A stretch of 64,000 nt of DNA from Albifimbria verrucaria (Eukaryota; Ascomycota; Sordariomycetes; Hypocreales; Stachybotryaceae). The notes under the pieces were generated by a model, which was not told the DNA's origin, searched no databases, and saw nothing but the letters and a program-made list of their open reading frames with translations. A program made the position numbers and the translations under genes. Positions 50,901-61,770 of this stretch are shown here, one piece after another (within the stretch, counting starts at the first letter, position 1; each line of letters opens with the position of its first letter). Where the stretch lies: NCBI GenBank assembly GCA_020081605.1, contig JAHREC010000045.1, forward strand, positions 2,914,001 to 2,978,000, given 5' to 3'.

Positions 50901-51905
50901 CAGCCTACCGAAAGGTCCATTGGACCAGTATACTATTTGGTCTTGCAGATAGCATGAATATAGATTGCCAAACTCTTCTATTTTGGTATGGCGGACGTCT
51001 TCTAGCTAGTCGCGAATATGATATTCTAGACTTCTTTGTTTGTTTCATGGCCATGGTTCAGGGGCTGAAGCTGCCGGGCAGGCTCTTAGTTAGTATATGA
51101 CCCCAATGCTGCGCAGGCCTCTGCCGCCGCCGATCGCATTGTCGGTGGAGGAGATTCCGGATACTGAACGTGGCATCAGTATAGAACTAAAGAATGTCCA
51201 TTTCCATTACCCGACTCACGACACACCCATCTTTACGGGTTTGAACCTGACCACCCGCAATGGACTGTTTGTTGCCTTGGTCGGTCTTTCAGGATATGGG
51301 AAGACATCTATCATATCACTTCTGGAGAGGTTCTATACTATTGACCAGGGTGATATCCTCCTTAACAGGAAGATCATCTACAACATTGAGGCCAACCATT
51401 ATCGCAAGAATCTATCACCAGTCGCACAGGAGCCATGTATGTTTCAAGGTACCATACGCGACAACGTGTGCTTCGGGATAGATTCTTTTACAGTCTCAGA
51501 CGAAGGATTGAATAATGTCTGCCGCGAGGCATTTGTCCACGATTTTATTGTATCCTTGCCAGATGGCTATAACATCAACATTGGATCGAAAGGATTTTCT
51601 TTATCTGGTGATCAGAAGCAACGTCTGGCCATCGCACGTGCTCTTATACGCGACCCTAAGATTCTCCTTTTGGATGAGACAACATCATCGCTCGACTCAG
51701 AGTCTGAGAAATTGGTGCAAGCAGCCTTGGAACGGGCTGGTAAGGGCCACACCATGGTATGTATTGCACATCGATGAGCAACTGTACGCAATGCAGACGT
51801 AAAGTTTGTTCTTGAGGAGGGTAAAATACTAGAGAGGCACTCATCAGGAACTGTTAAGGAAGAGAAGCATCTATCTCCTTGAGTCCGATAAGGCACAAAC
51901 TAAGT
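47951..51905 (+). pseudogene. ABC-B (MDR-type) full transporter, decayed
   Basis: Remnant of a plasma-membrane ATP-driven exporter with the order TMD1-NBD1-TMD2-NBD2, the usual partner of fungal peptide clusters for export or self-protection. TMD1 covers about 48,110-49,020. NBD1 keeps Walker [11 protein letters not shown] (49,215), a Lys/Glu-rich insert, GLVQQEPFLFNDTIF, Walker B IIILDEATSA and the H-loop IAHRLST. TMD2 is about 50,190-51,090. NBD2 (51,180-51,905) has a changed Walker A (VGLSGYGKTS), a changed signature (LSGDQKQR for LSGGQ) and LLLDETTSS. Four stop codons lie in the frame that carries the homology: 48,362-48,364, 50,383-50,385, 50,449-50,451 and 51,775-51,777. There are also about ten frameshifts, some of the homopolymer kind seen elsewhere in the window. 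The stops cannot be explained by missing bases, so the gene is most likely non-functional. An intact exporter would have to be elsewhere. Confidence 0.82.
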
Positions 51906-53854
51906 AGTAGCCTCATAACATCGTAGTCATACCTCAGTACATAAAGCAACTTCAAAATCACACGCTGATAATGATCATCATAATGTAGCTATATGTAGCG
52001 AGGGGCAATGCTGGCACATCTATCGTCTGCTAATTTACTAGACCCCTATGTATCTAGATTTTATCTGGCTCCATTTGGTCAATTTCTTCGTTTGCTGCTT
52101 AGTCTGTGCCTTACCGCACTCAAGGAGATTGGCAAATGGTAAGTCTGCTGCTAAGTATACACTGAATCATCAGTCGGATACCACGCTTAACCAGATTATG
52201 AGTGGTAAAGCCAGACTCTTGACCGGTAATAAGGTAATGTTTCATTCCATTAAAGGAGGTGCTTAGGCTAGGCCTTGATGCAAGAATTATGCATTGCTGC
52301 TGGGTAGGGACATTCCACAGTCGACTTTTTATCTCATTGAATGTGCGAAGGGCACATCTACATGATAAACATGGATCTCATCCAATTAAAACTGCGGGAA
52401 AAAGAGTGACACTGACTAGCTAGCAAATTTAGGTGATGATAGAAGTCCCATTATTTAGCGACTTTACGAAGATCTACACAGCATATCTACCATCAATAGA
52501 GCGATATTAAGTTTCTTCATGTATCGGCATGTTGACTAAGATATTGCGGGTTCATTATGTAGATGTGCCCTTTGCACATTCAATGAGATAGTTACGCCAC
52601 ATGTCTACTGGGAGATATGGAAGTCAACTGGCTTTTGAGTCAAGCGATCCCATGTGGTTCATAGACGGAGGAGATGCAAGATTTTTCGCCTTTACTAGTT
52701 AATAAAATACAATGGTTTGGACGTGTAAACTATCCTGAGGCTTGATATCTAACTGATACCCATTTAATTCAATTTGCTAGTTACAGTGTTCCAAGAAGAA
52801 GCGATCTTCGAGAACACGTGAAGATCCCAAGCCCAGCCCGGTTACAGTCGAAAAAAGGCGGCGACTTGGGGATCATTAGGAAGCTAGCCATTCATCGGAA
52901 ATAACAATATTCAGCGTATTTTTGTTGTGATCTAAGGGCGAATAAAATACGAAATTATATGGCTGGTAAGACCTTTCTAACCTTTATTGACTCATGAAGC
53001 AGGGTCAGCAAGAAGTCAATCCCCGAGCGACTCACGGCTTTACACGTTAATAAACACGGGTCTTGTCTTGCTTTAGATAATTTTGAGGAATTTCTCAATT
53101 CTGAGTCATTAATCTCACATTCTGGCAACGCACGGTAAGGAGACGGCGATCATAGTGCTTAGACGCCATCACTATTTCTGATTGCATACATAGTCTACTT
53201 CATGATCACACGTGATACGTTTATTTGAAACATTTGGTCACGAAAAGTAAATTCCCCTTAGTGATACGCGGTCTGGCTAATGTATGTCTGGGTAATTCAA
53301 GTTCATGACAGAAGCCCATATGCAGTAGTCATGCGCTCTCTTTGGTTAATTGGTGGTTTTCTTGCTTCCCTATCTGCACATCAAGTTACTAAAACAAAAA
53401 TGACGGGAAAGACAAGCTTGAAGGTCTTACAATAGGTGTCTTGCATTGCCGGATACACGAAGCGGCAAGTCCTGCATTAGAAAGAACCAGTCACCACGCA
53501 GAATTCCCACCCATCTCGCCAGCTGTTGATTGTGTATTACGAAGAAGGCCCTTAACGAATCAGGCTGCCATGTGATATCCTCTGAAGCACCTAGTCGTTG
53601 AGTCTCATCAGCCGTTCCACAACCCAGTGAGTCACCCAAAGGCGGGCAGCGACATGACTCCAGTGAACTGCTTATATTCTGGTCTAATAATAATGCTATA
53701 TACTTCGCGACGTTATTCCTGCTCATCCCGAGAGAGTATTGCGTTGAAAACCTGTACAGCCGCGCCTTTTGCAGTTGTTTCGTCAAAGAATCAACCAAAG
53801 CACAGAAATCTAAGCCTAGAATCAACTTTTTTTCTTTCTCAATATAGTGGCACA
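51906..53854. other. gene-free AT-rich region
   Basis: Nearly 2 kb with no coding signal between the ABC pseudogene and the epimerase. It contains the foldback repeat annotated separately. The epimerase promoter should lie at about 53,500-53,850, with a pyrimidine-rich stretch just before its ATG. Confidence 0.6.
52330..52590. repeat. foldback inverted repeat, 34-bp arms
   Basis: The arms 52,330-52,363 and 52,557-52,590 are inverted copies that match at 33 of 34 bases, separated by 193 bp of AT-rich sequence with no reading frame. Each arm also contains a small hairpin (ATGTGC and GCACAT around 5 bases). The layout resembles a non-autonomous foldback element or MITE, but I see no clear target-site duplication and no second copy in the window. 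Confidence 0.7.
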
Positions 53855-54848
53855 ATGGGCAAACGTGTCATATTTACAGGAGGTTCCGGTGTCGTTGGCC
53901 CTTGGGTCATCCAAGAGCTTTTGAGGTACGACCACGAGGTGATCAACCTTGATGTTGTCCCGTTGGACAACCCTTTAGTTCACACAATGAACTGCGATGT
54001 GACAGACGCTGGGCAGGTTTACAGCGCTCTTCATACGTCATTCAGACTAAGTGAGCCCCTCGATAAAGCTTCGGTCCCTGATGCGGTCATTCACTTCGCC
54101 GGCTACCCGCGGCCACTGATCGCTCCCGATAATGAGGTGTTCCGGAAGAATATTGCTAGTATTTATAATGTCATTGAGGGCGCCTGTAAGATGGGCGTTA
54201 AGAAGATTATTTTGGCAAGCAGCATCTCCGTTTATGGTGTCACATTTGCGGAAGGTTATCGCGAGTTTCCCTCGTTCCCCATCGATGAAACGGCCGACTG
54301 TAATCCCACCGACTCTTACGCCTTGTCAAAACTTGCGGGAAACAGTAGCGAGAAGTTTTGCGAGTCGCTTTGGCGTTGACATATATTGCCTGCGTATTGG
54401 CCACGCCATCGAACCTGACAAATACGTCCAGAAGTTCACAAGCTACGTGACACAACCGGAGTCCTGGGATGTTCACGCCTGGTCATACACTGATGTGAGA
54501 GATCTTGGCCAGATGTGTCATTTGTGCCTTAAGGCCGACGGCTTGGGCTGGCAAGTCTTTAATGCCACCAATGATGAGATAACAAACTCGGAGAATACAA
54601 CCGAGTTCCTTCGGCGGGTGAGTCCCTCAACATCATTCACTCGAGGAATGGGGGAGCATGAAGCGCCTATGTCAAATAGAAAGATCAAGATGATGCTAGG
54701 ATTCAAGGAGGAACATTCCTGGAGGAACCACCTTCTTATCTCGAAGGCCTTGAGTGGTCTAAATGGTAGGAAACAAACAGAACGTCAGAATTCTACCAGC
54801 ACGAGCTCCGTCCCCATGCAACTTACAGGAGGGGTAGCTGTAGAGTGA
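53855..54848 (+). CDS. NAD-dependent epimerase/dehydratase (extended SDR)
   Basis: Extended SDR with the N-terminal Rossmann motif FTGGSGVVG right after the start, an Asp in VINLDVVPLD that suits NAD(H), ASSISVYG, and the catalytic YALSK. Later segments (YCLRIGHAIEP, WSYTDVRDLGQMC, VFNATNDE) match sugar-epimerase-like dehydratases. The frame breaks once near 54,340, where a GGG run appears one base short, just after YALSKLAG. The 3' end is uncertain: the frame as given ends at 54,848, but one more missing base near 54,730 would end the protein at 54,769. The substrate is unknown, and cluster membership is possible because it lies 3 kb beyond the ABC relic, but it is not shown. Confidence 0.8.
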
Positions 54849-55867
54849 CATATCCTTAGTCGAAGAATTATAGAGTTTTTTGTCTATCAGACTGCCTCAC
54901 AGCGAATCAACTCCGGTATTTAATCATAATCCACTGTGGAGAGGGTTGAGACCCAGCGCCATAGATTTTATGTTTATATCTGATAGAACTCTTAGTCTGA
55001 TAACCCAATTCTTTATCAATTGGTTAGCTAATATGAACTGGTGCATATATTTCCTCGTGAACGTTCTACCAACTGAACACAAAGTCGTCGTGAGTGACGC
55101 ACAAGCATATTGCCGTGGCTACGCGATTCCTCACAAGCTTCTTACCAGGTCATATTCTCGTCCGAATATGGGTTCTTCATAAGGTTGTCTATACTTCAAA
55201 TCTCAAAATTGCCATCATGACCCGTGATTCTGAATCTTCTGATGGACATGACAAAATCTTCGGCGTGTGGAGTTTGGCGCAGGACATCACACAACACAAC
55301 TCCTTTGACATCATTGCGGCTTCCAAGCGCAACCCGGAAGCATGAGGCGCCGTGATTTTGCACCAGTCTGATGTCATGATTGGACTACGCCATCATCCGT
55401 AAGCTGCCTCGTGAGGCACGAAACCGTATCTCGGCGCATGACAAGCTTCCTGGATGATATGGGCGGTAGGCTTTATAGCACCGATGGTGTTCTTGAAGAC
55501 CTTGGGCCGAGGCTGGCACTCTTCCCATTTGATGGTATCAGGCTGTTTTGCACTGGGCGTGTTATTGACTAGGTCGAAACCATCGTCTGGCACGAACACA
55601 GTGCTTCACTTAACAAGATATTGTTGACATTTAAGACTGCAATACAAGACTTCTATGCTGGCCACGCTAGATGTCCCTATGAGGGTTCTTATCCCGCTGT
55701 GTATGTCAGGGGCATAGCGACGCCGTCACTGCCTCGGTCCCTCGCACTGATATCCGGGACCACAATGGCGATGAGAATAGCGACAAAGAGCATACATTTG
55801 CAACAAAAGTCGTTTACAATACCTATCTTCTTTCGCAAAGAGCTAGAGCCATGGCGACGCGCGATGC
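54849..55867. other. no gene called; isolated coding-like fragments
   Basis: A plus-strand stretch at 55,203-55,405 reads like protein (KIFGVWSLAQDI, then GAVILHQSDVMIGLR) but has a TGA between the two pieces at 55,343-55,345 and no family that I recognise. A minus-strand frame at 55,393-55,599 also looks protein-like but is isolated. Both could be remnants. Confidence 0.35.
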
Positions 55868-56161
55868 CTAATTAAGGATGTCGTTAAAGGCCGATTCCTC
55901 GATTTCAGCAAAGACCGATACGCGGTTCTGGTGCCACATTGGGTTTTGCAGGATACAGAGAGCAAGCGGATTGCCGTACTCGCCGGCTGTTCTGTGCCCG
56001 TAACTCCAGAGCCGCTTGAGGATTGGTCTTTTCGGTTTGCCGGCTCGTGTTTCGTGCAAGGATGGGTGGAATGTGAGATCCTCAGAGACATGATAGGAGC
56101 AGAGGACGTAAGGAATCTCTGGCCGACAAGGGAAGATGCGGCTAGACTTCGCATTGTATAA
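55868..56161 (+). pseudogene. possible C-terminal remnant of a HET-domain protein
   Basis: An open stretch of about 97 codons, running to a TAA at 56,159-56,161, has no start of its own. It contains RYAVLVPHWVLQ, AVLAGCSVPVTPEPLE and FRFAGSCFVQGW. This order (hydrophobic strand, cysteine-containing turn, Pro-Val strand, then an aromatic-Gly turn with VQGW) resembles the C-terminal part of fungal heterokaryon-incompatibility (HET) proteins, which usually end with a VHG-type motif. The upstream HET core is not visible. I judge it a truncated relic; the family call is tentative. Confidence 0.4.
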
Positions 56162-56702
56162 CATTGCCTCGATCCTCTCCAAGCGAGTCTCCTGAAACAA
56201 GGTATGTGACTCAGATACCTAACCAGAAGATATGACAAAGAACTGGGGGCGAAAGTGGCATCGAAATGCCCATAGGCTGCTCCCCGGCCACAACTTGACA
56301 TGCCACAGCATGCAGAAAGGCTGCTCCGAATGAGACGCAGGGAGCTTGTGGGCAGCCCCATTTCACCATACTTGTGGAGATTGCTTCTTGGTTTTGCAAA
56401 TATGCTCGGAATTCCGAACACCGACATCTCCACAGTAAGCCCACTGTCCACTCCTCTCTACGCCAAGATCAGGTTGCATTTGTTTTGCCTGCTTCGAGAT
56501 CAGGGACGCTTGCTACAGACGCATAATCATTACCATTTCTCGATACTTCTTCGACCATGTATCTATAGTAACATGATATGAGGCGATGAAGCTAAAACCA
56601 TAAATACCGGGGAACATTGGCTGCCATGTCAAACCCACAGCTTCTCTCCATGAATGCTCATCGACCAGCAATTTATGCTCGCTGCTAAAAAATTCCGCAG
56701 CC
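56162..56702. other. intergenic, VOC gene promoter
   Basis: About 540 bases without a supported gene. It contains the promoter of the downstream VOC-fold gene. Confidence 0.5.
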
Positions 56703-57175
56703 ATGTCTTTCTCCCATATCAGCCTGCCTGTTGGCAATCACTACATCATCATGCGCAATTTCTACAAGTCTGCCTTGAAACCTCTAGGATATGAAATTCT
56801 GGCTGGTGGTGAAGAGGAACAACAGTTCGTCGGCTTTGGCACTGAGCTTACCGGACCTCATTTCTGGCTCGGCCTTGGTACCAACAGCAAGTCCCTATCT
56901 AGATATGACGGGAAGTTGGAGAACCGGATTGCGCCATTCCGTATTGCTTTCAATGTAACAAGTATAGAACAGGTAGACGAATGGTATGAAGCTGCAATGT
57001 AAGAGCATTACACTTGCGTATTGTGGAGGGTTCAAGCGCTAACATTCAGTCAAGAGGGGCTGGCGGCATAGATAATGGAAAACCTGGGAAGCGTCAGTAC
57101 TCTGCGGCATTTCATGCTGCTTTTGTTTTAGATCCGCTGGGAAACAATATCGAGGTGTTGTGCGGTCCGTTATAA
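56703..57175 (+). CDS. VOC / glyoxalase-fold small protein, one intron
   Basis: Vicinal-oxygen-chelate fold protein of about 140 residues, the usual size for single-domain fungal members of the glyoxalase/bleomycin-resistance/dioxygenase superfamily. The start gives MSFSHISLPV, whose His fits the first metal ligand position, followed by FYKSALKPLGYE. FVGFGTELTGPHFWLGLG and FRIAFNV form the next strands, and LDPLGNNIEV at the C-terminus holds the conserved Glu ligand. The intron is 57,000-57,050 (GTAAGA donor, branch GCTAAC, CAG acceptor). Exon 2 needs one extra base in the G run at 57,057-57,060 to stay in frame. The substrate is unknown. Confidence 0.78.
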
Positions 57176-57653
57176 GGATAGCGGTGCTTTTCCAATTTAA
57201 TGCAAGGAGTGCAGAAAGGAGTTTTGCGTACCGTGCAGCTCCCTTGTTAGCCATAATAGCTACGGTTGTAATCAAGTCAAGTTCACTAGATCACCCGTTC
57301 TGTTCAGCATGTAGATACATTTGTCGGGGGAAAACGTTGAGCGGTACTGGTATGTCGACTGTTAAGGTACATCAATTGGCGATCAGCCCATCAATATACC
57401 CCAGTGCCTCTATGTATTCTATTCTAGCAAAGCCTTATTGTTTTTTTTTAGGAGCATGATTCAATTGTAGTTTCTCTTTCCAGACTTTCGAACATGAACT
57501 AGCAGTAAGTTAATGGCATATGTGGCATGCAACGCATTTGACCTGGTTCATAGATTCGCCCTTCTTCTTTGTCAAGAACTCCGTTGGATGACAATCCAAA
57601 TGGCTGGTAGACAACGCCACAGCCCCTCGGGACGTTACCATACTATTTACACA
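57176..57653. other. intergenic, convergent 3' ends
   Basis: About 480 bases between the VOC gene and the SDR gene, which converge. I see no coding signal. Confidence 0.55.
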
Positions 57654-58543
57654 TCAGACTTTCAGTCTGAATTTGAGCAGATCCTGGTCGACAATCTCAG
57701 TCTTTCTTGCCTCGAGCTCTGCCATATCCCAGGTTGAGCTTATGTACCGCCCACTGAGCCAACTCCTTCTCTGCTTTGCCAACCAAACAATTGTGTCGGC
57801 AGCAAGTCGGGGGTCGTCTTGAAGATGGACGTGCCATGAAATGGGTGTCTTCGTTGTCATATCAGTCAGTACACCCCGGGATGAAGAGAAATAGCAATCA
57901 GTCCCCATTCCTCAAAGTCCTTGGCCAGGAACTCTGTAAAGCGACACAGAGCGAATTTGGATGTTTGATATCCACAGAGACCAGGAGTAAGCAAATGAGC
58001 TCCAGCGGTATTGACGATGATCACAGTCCGTGTGGTCGATTTCAACAGCATAGGGGCCAGTTTTCGAACACAGAGATATGTGCCCTTAATGTTAACCTCC
58101 CAGCTTGACCAAAAGTCGTCTACCAGGGACTCCGTGAGAGGAGATACCGTCTCGCAACGCCCAGCATTATTCACTAACACGTCTAGTGAGTTCCAAGCAT
58201 TCTCAAGTTGCGAAGCCGCCACACCAACGCCCGCCTCACTGGTGAGATCGACTTGAATACTGAGTACTTGCGGCGCGGTTCGATCAGCCTCAGCCGCTGC
58301 AGCTGCGATCTCCTGCTCAACGCTAGCTAGGCTTGAGCGGGCGACAAGTGCAATTTTGGAGCACCCTGACCTAGCAAAACTTAATGCAATAGCCCTCCCA
58401 ATGCCTTTGGACGCTCCCGTTATGAGAACAGATTTGCCACTGAGATCCCCAATAGATGTAGATATGTAGGGATACGTATCTGAATGGGTAGTAGGGACGA
58501 AATCCTTGACTGCAGGCCAGTTTGTCAATCGTGATTCGTCCAT
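57654..58543 (-). CDS. short-chain dehydrogenase/reductase
   Basis: Classical SDR of about 295 residues. After a 35-residue N-terminal extension it has the cofactor motif TGASKGIG, an NNAG motif (DVLVNNAGR), a Ser in VNTAGAHL and the catalytic GYQTSKFAL (YxxxK), then a PG motif. The Arg in LVARSS suggests NADP(H). The frame breaks near 57,872, where a G run is one base short, and resumes with DMTTKTPISWHVH before the stop at 57,654. No intron is needed. The substrate is unknown. It lies about 12 kb from the NRPS, so cluster membership is uncertain. Confidence 0.85.
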
Positions 58544-59650
58544 AATTTGTGTCTTGTCGCCTTGCGTGAGTCTTCATGTAATGATGGTGCTCAAACTGCT
58601 GGCCAAGTACGTGACGTTCACTGCGTTTTATACGTCATGGAAATTTCACCGTTGTATTTTAACAATGGGGAGACGGCTTCTCGACATCTGTTTTTACCTG
58701 CATGATGCCTCAAACCCGCTTAAACTCACGTAGTCTTCCGTCGGGTTCCGCATCGTACGGCAGAGTACTTTACCGCCTCTACGACCGTATGTCGTCAGCA
58801 TCCCATCGACCTGCATCTTATGGAAGTGGGTTCACTGCAGCCAAGAACTGCTCCAGTGCAACATCAGACACCCTCTCGGAGTAATCTTCGATCTCGGTAA
58901 GCGTTTCAGGTTTAGAAGCGGGCGCAACAAATTGTAACGAGTGGGTAAATTGATTGCATCTATAGATAGGAATGCTGAATGAGCAAGCGCATGTGACTGA
59001 AAGTCGCAAAACAGCTAGTCCGATAAAATGGAACTCGGGGTTCCGTGTACTTTTGCTTGCTTTGCTAATACAGACTGTCACATACGAGTTCGCCAAGACC
59101 CTACGTGGGTCGGGATTCTTGGCTTTGTTAGTAGGGACCTAATCAGACACTTATGCCATCAGGGTTATTTGGGCTTGCAGAGGGTGATGGCGTGCTACAT
59201 AGTGGTTCAAAATCATTGGCTGTTTTGCGCATCTCGTGAGCACTTTTCGGATAATAGAGTCAGCCAAGGCATGAGCACACACATGGGGGTATTTGGTCTG
59301 ATAGCCGTCATGTAATTTTAAGAACGAAAGACCTTCGAGTACCTATTCTTTGCATTATGGATGTAGCCACTGACTAGTGTCACAATGTAGAGTCGACCGA
59401 GAGCTGCCATGATCCCTGCTTGCCAGTTCCGAATGTCCGATGTAGAGGTATTTGATTTAAGCGATGAACAAGAAACAAATTCAGGATCTTTCAAGAATAT
59501 AATTGATTTGTCATGTTGAGCAGAGACAGGCAGAAGGATCAAGGCTCATAAGCTTCAGGAGACTGAAGAATTTATAGCGCAGACAACCTCGTATTGCTCC
59601 TTGTCATTATCTCATCATCCCATCTGGCAAACAGTTGTGATGAAATCAAT
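58544..59650. other. intergenic, divergent promoters
   Basis: About 1.1 kb between the divergent SDR and GNAT genes. Short open frames here lack recognisable domains. Confidence 0.5.
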
Positions 59651-60564
59651 ATGTTGGAGCGAAAAATTGCTCTTATCCCTTGGGATCCTCAATCCTTTCA
59701 ACACGTCCAGAGATTATTCCATCAACGGAACCAATGTGGCTGGGGTGCTGAAAAGGTCCACTCTTCCTGGAAGACAAAACAATTAGACGGGACCAAATGC
59801 ATATTTTGGATTGTAAGTCCATGAATTCCATGCATTTGTTTCAATCACGCAATTGCCACTTTGAGACGAAATGTGGCTATTCTGGTCAATAACAACCTTA
59901 TAGGTGTTGCAGCCCCAGAGAACAGACCCAGATGGGCTACTTCAGGCGCACTTGTCCTCCCCATCGGCGGTCTGTATCCAATGATGTCGATATTCTCCGA
60001 GTTGACCATGGACTAAATGATTTGCACAACAGGAGAATGAGCCCTTACTAGATACTAGTGTTGCGTTTGGGCCAAAGACTCGAGCCCCGTCCGGCAACGA
60101 AATATACCCTGTAGGCCATATTGCGTTGGACAGAAATAACCTCGACGCCAAGGAACACAATATAGACCTTCCCGAAGATCATTGTCTTTGGATTACTTCG
60201 CTTTTTGTGTTGCATTCGATGCAGAGCTACGGTATTGGCCGTGCGGCTATGGATCTTATCGAATCCATCGCAATTAATGAGCCTTTCTGTGCGCGGACTC
60301 TGGTACTTGATACAATCTCTAAGGATGACCAGGCAAACGAAGACATTGCAAAGGCTTTTTCGGTGGGAAAACACAGGTCTGCATCTTCCACTGAGGACTA
60401 AGAGTTTCTACTAACCGAGCAACGAAAAGGTAACTAATCAGGAGTGGTATATGCGACGAGGTTACCGTATATTGAAGACTGTGCCGCATTTCTATTGTGT
60501 CTCTCACTTCAATGGTAGGATCTATCATCTAGGGGCTGTTTTCATGAGGCGTGATATAGCTTGA
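59651..60564 (+). CDS. GNAT-family N-acetyltransferase, four exons
   Basis: Fungal GCN5-related acetyltransferase that transfers acetyl from acetyl-CoA to an unknown amine. I infer exons 59,651-59,812, 59,904-59,969, 60,033-60,376 and 60,442-60,564, with GT-AG introns of 91, 63 and 65 nt. The second and third introns have CTAA-type branch sites. The fold is visible as LWITSLFVLHSMQSYGIG, whose final part is the acetyl-CoA loop (Q/R-x-x-G-x-G/A type), followed by AMDLIESIAI. The C-terminal exon has WYMRRGYRI, the usual GNAT strand before the end. Introns 1 and 2 join in frame unaided; joining exon 3 to exon 4 needs one more base in the GGG near 60,364. I see no link to the NRPS. Confidence 0.72.
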
Positions 60565-61770
60565 TATTTTGTCTTTATAACGAGGGTGATGATGTTTAGC
60601 AGACATTATAACAAATGTGGAAGATTTCACTGTCCGGACTACCATTTTTCAGGGTTGCTCGGTGCTAGATTCCGCTGATATGACGCCCGAAAAGAGATTA
60701 ATGCTCTTGTGGATTCAAAGACTACATTTTATTCACAAAAGGGTGCTTTACAAAAGCATTTAGGGCAATCATCGCCCTATTAAGGCAAATCCACTTCCCC
60801 GCAAACATTCATACAACTTTCGAGACATGCACCGTTCTGCTGTTGTAGGTTTGTATGGCTCTAAACTGTGCCATCGCTTAATTCGGTGACTTGAAAGACT
60901 CATGGCTGCGTTTTGGTTTAGATTGCCTTGGCGGGTGGTGTCAGAGGCAAAGGAGCCTACCCTGTAATGCAAAGTAGCTAATTTAGTGCAAACCGCCGAC
61001 GATATATGAGGATGGTCATTGCCTCCTCGCTGCCAGGGCCCTTCAGTAGTTAATCTAATCACTATTGCACCCTAAGGTCTGTTTACTCCACTGTAGCAGG
61101 ACTTGTGCACTGACAGCTGGCTTGGACAATCGAAGGGGCTTTTTAAACGGCTTTACGTACTAGTCTACGTGAAGTTTCGGTGCATATGCCCTGCTGGTGT
61201 CTGGTGGTAAGAACATCATCCTCTTCAAAATTTTGATTCGTGTTTCAGCGACTAAAAGCTCATCGATACCTGTAGATAGTGTCTCATATCAAACAGGTTG
61301 CTAGAGAGCCAACGCATGAAAAGAGAGCATGATATAGTCGGATCTGGGAGGCACGTATGTCCGAGAAAATACTAAGCATGGCTCCCCGTGCTCAGAATTG
61401 CACTGTGAATACTTGTAGTATGCACAGAAACATAGTCAAAATTGGAAAAACCTCGTGGTGAGGATGAAATGTCAAGCACCATTAGATTTTCAAGCCGTCG
61501 GGGTTCGGGGTACGAGGTGCGACTCTTTTGTGGCAATTTCTAATTACATAACTTCTCGCGACCAGGCTTCAAACCATCATGCACCCGGATCTCCGATCTG
61601 ACTTTCCGAAATTGTGCTTCTTGCTGAATTCATAAGCTTCACTCCGATGGAAAAGCAAGCTTCATTTGCCAGCCCCTGGTGACACGGACATAAATGGCTG
61701 AACAGCCGCTCTTGGAGATGTAAATGAATAATATCAACGACAGGAACACGCTGGCTTAGGTACACACGCC
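60565..61770. other. gene-free region
   Basis: About 1.2 kb without coding signal. It includes the 3' flank of the GNAT gene and the promoter of the next gene. Confidence 0.55.
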
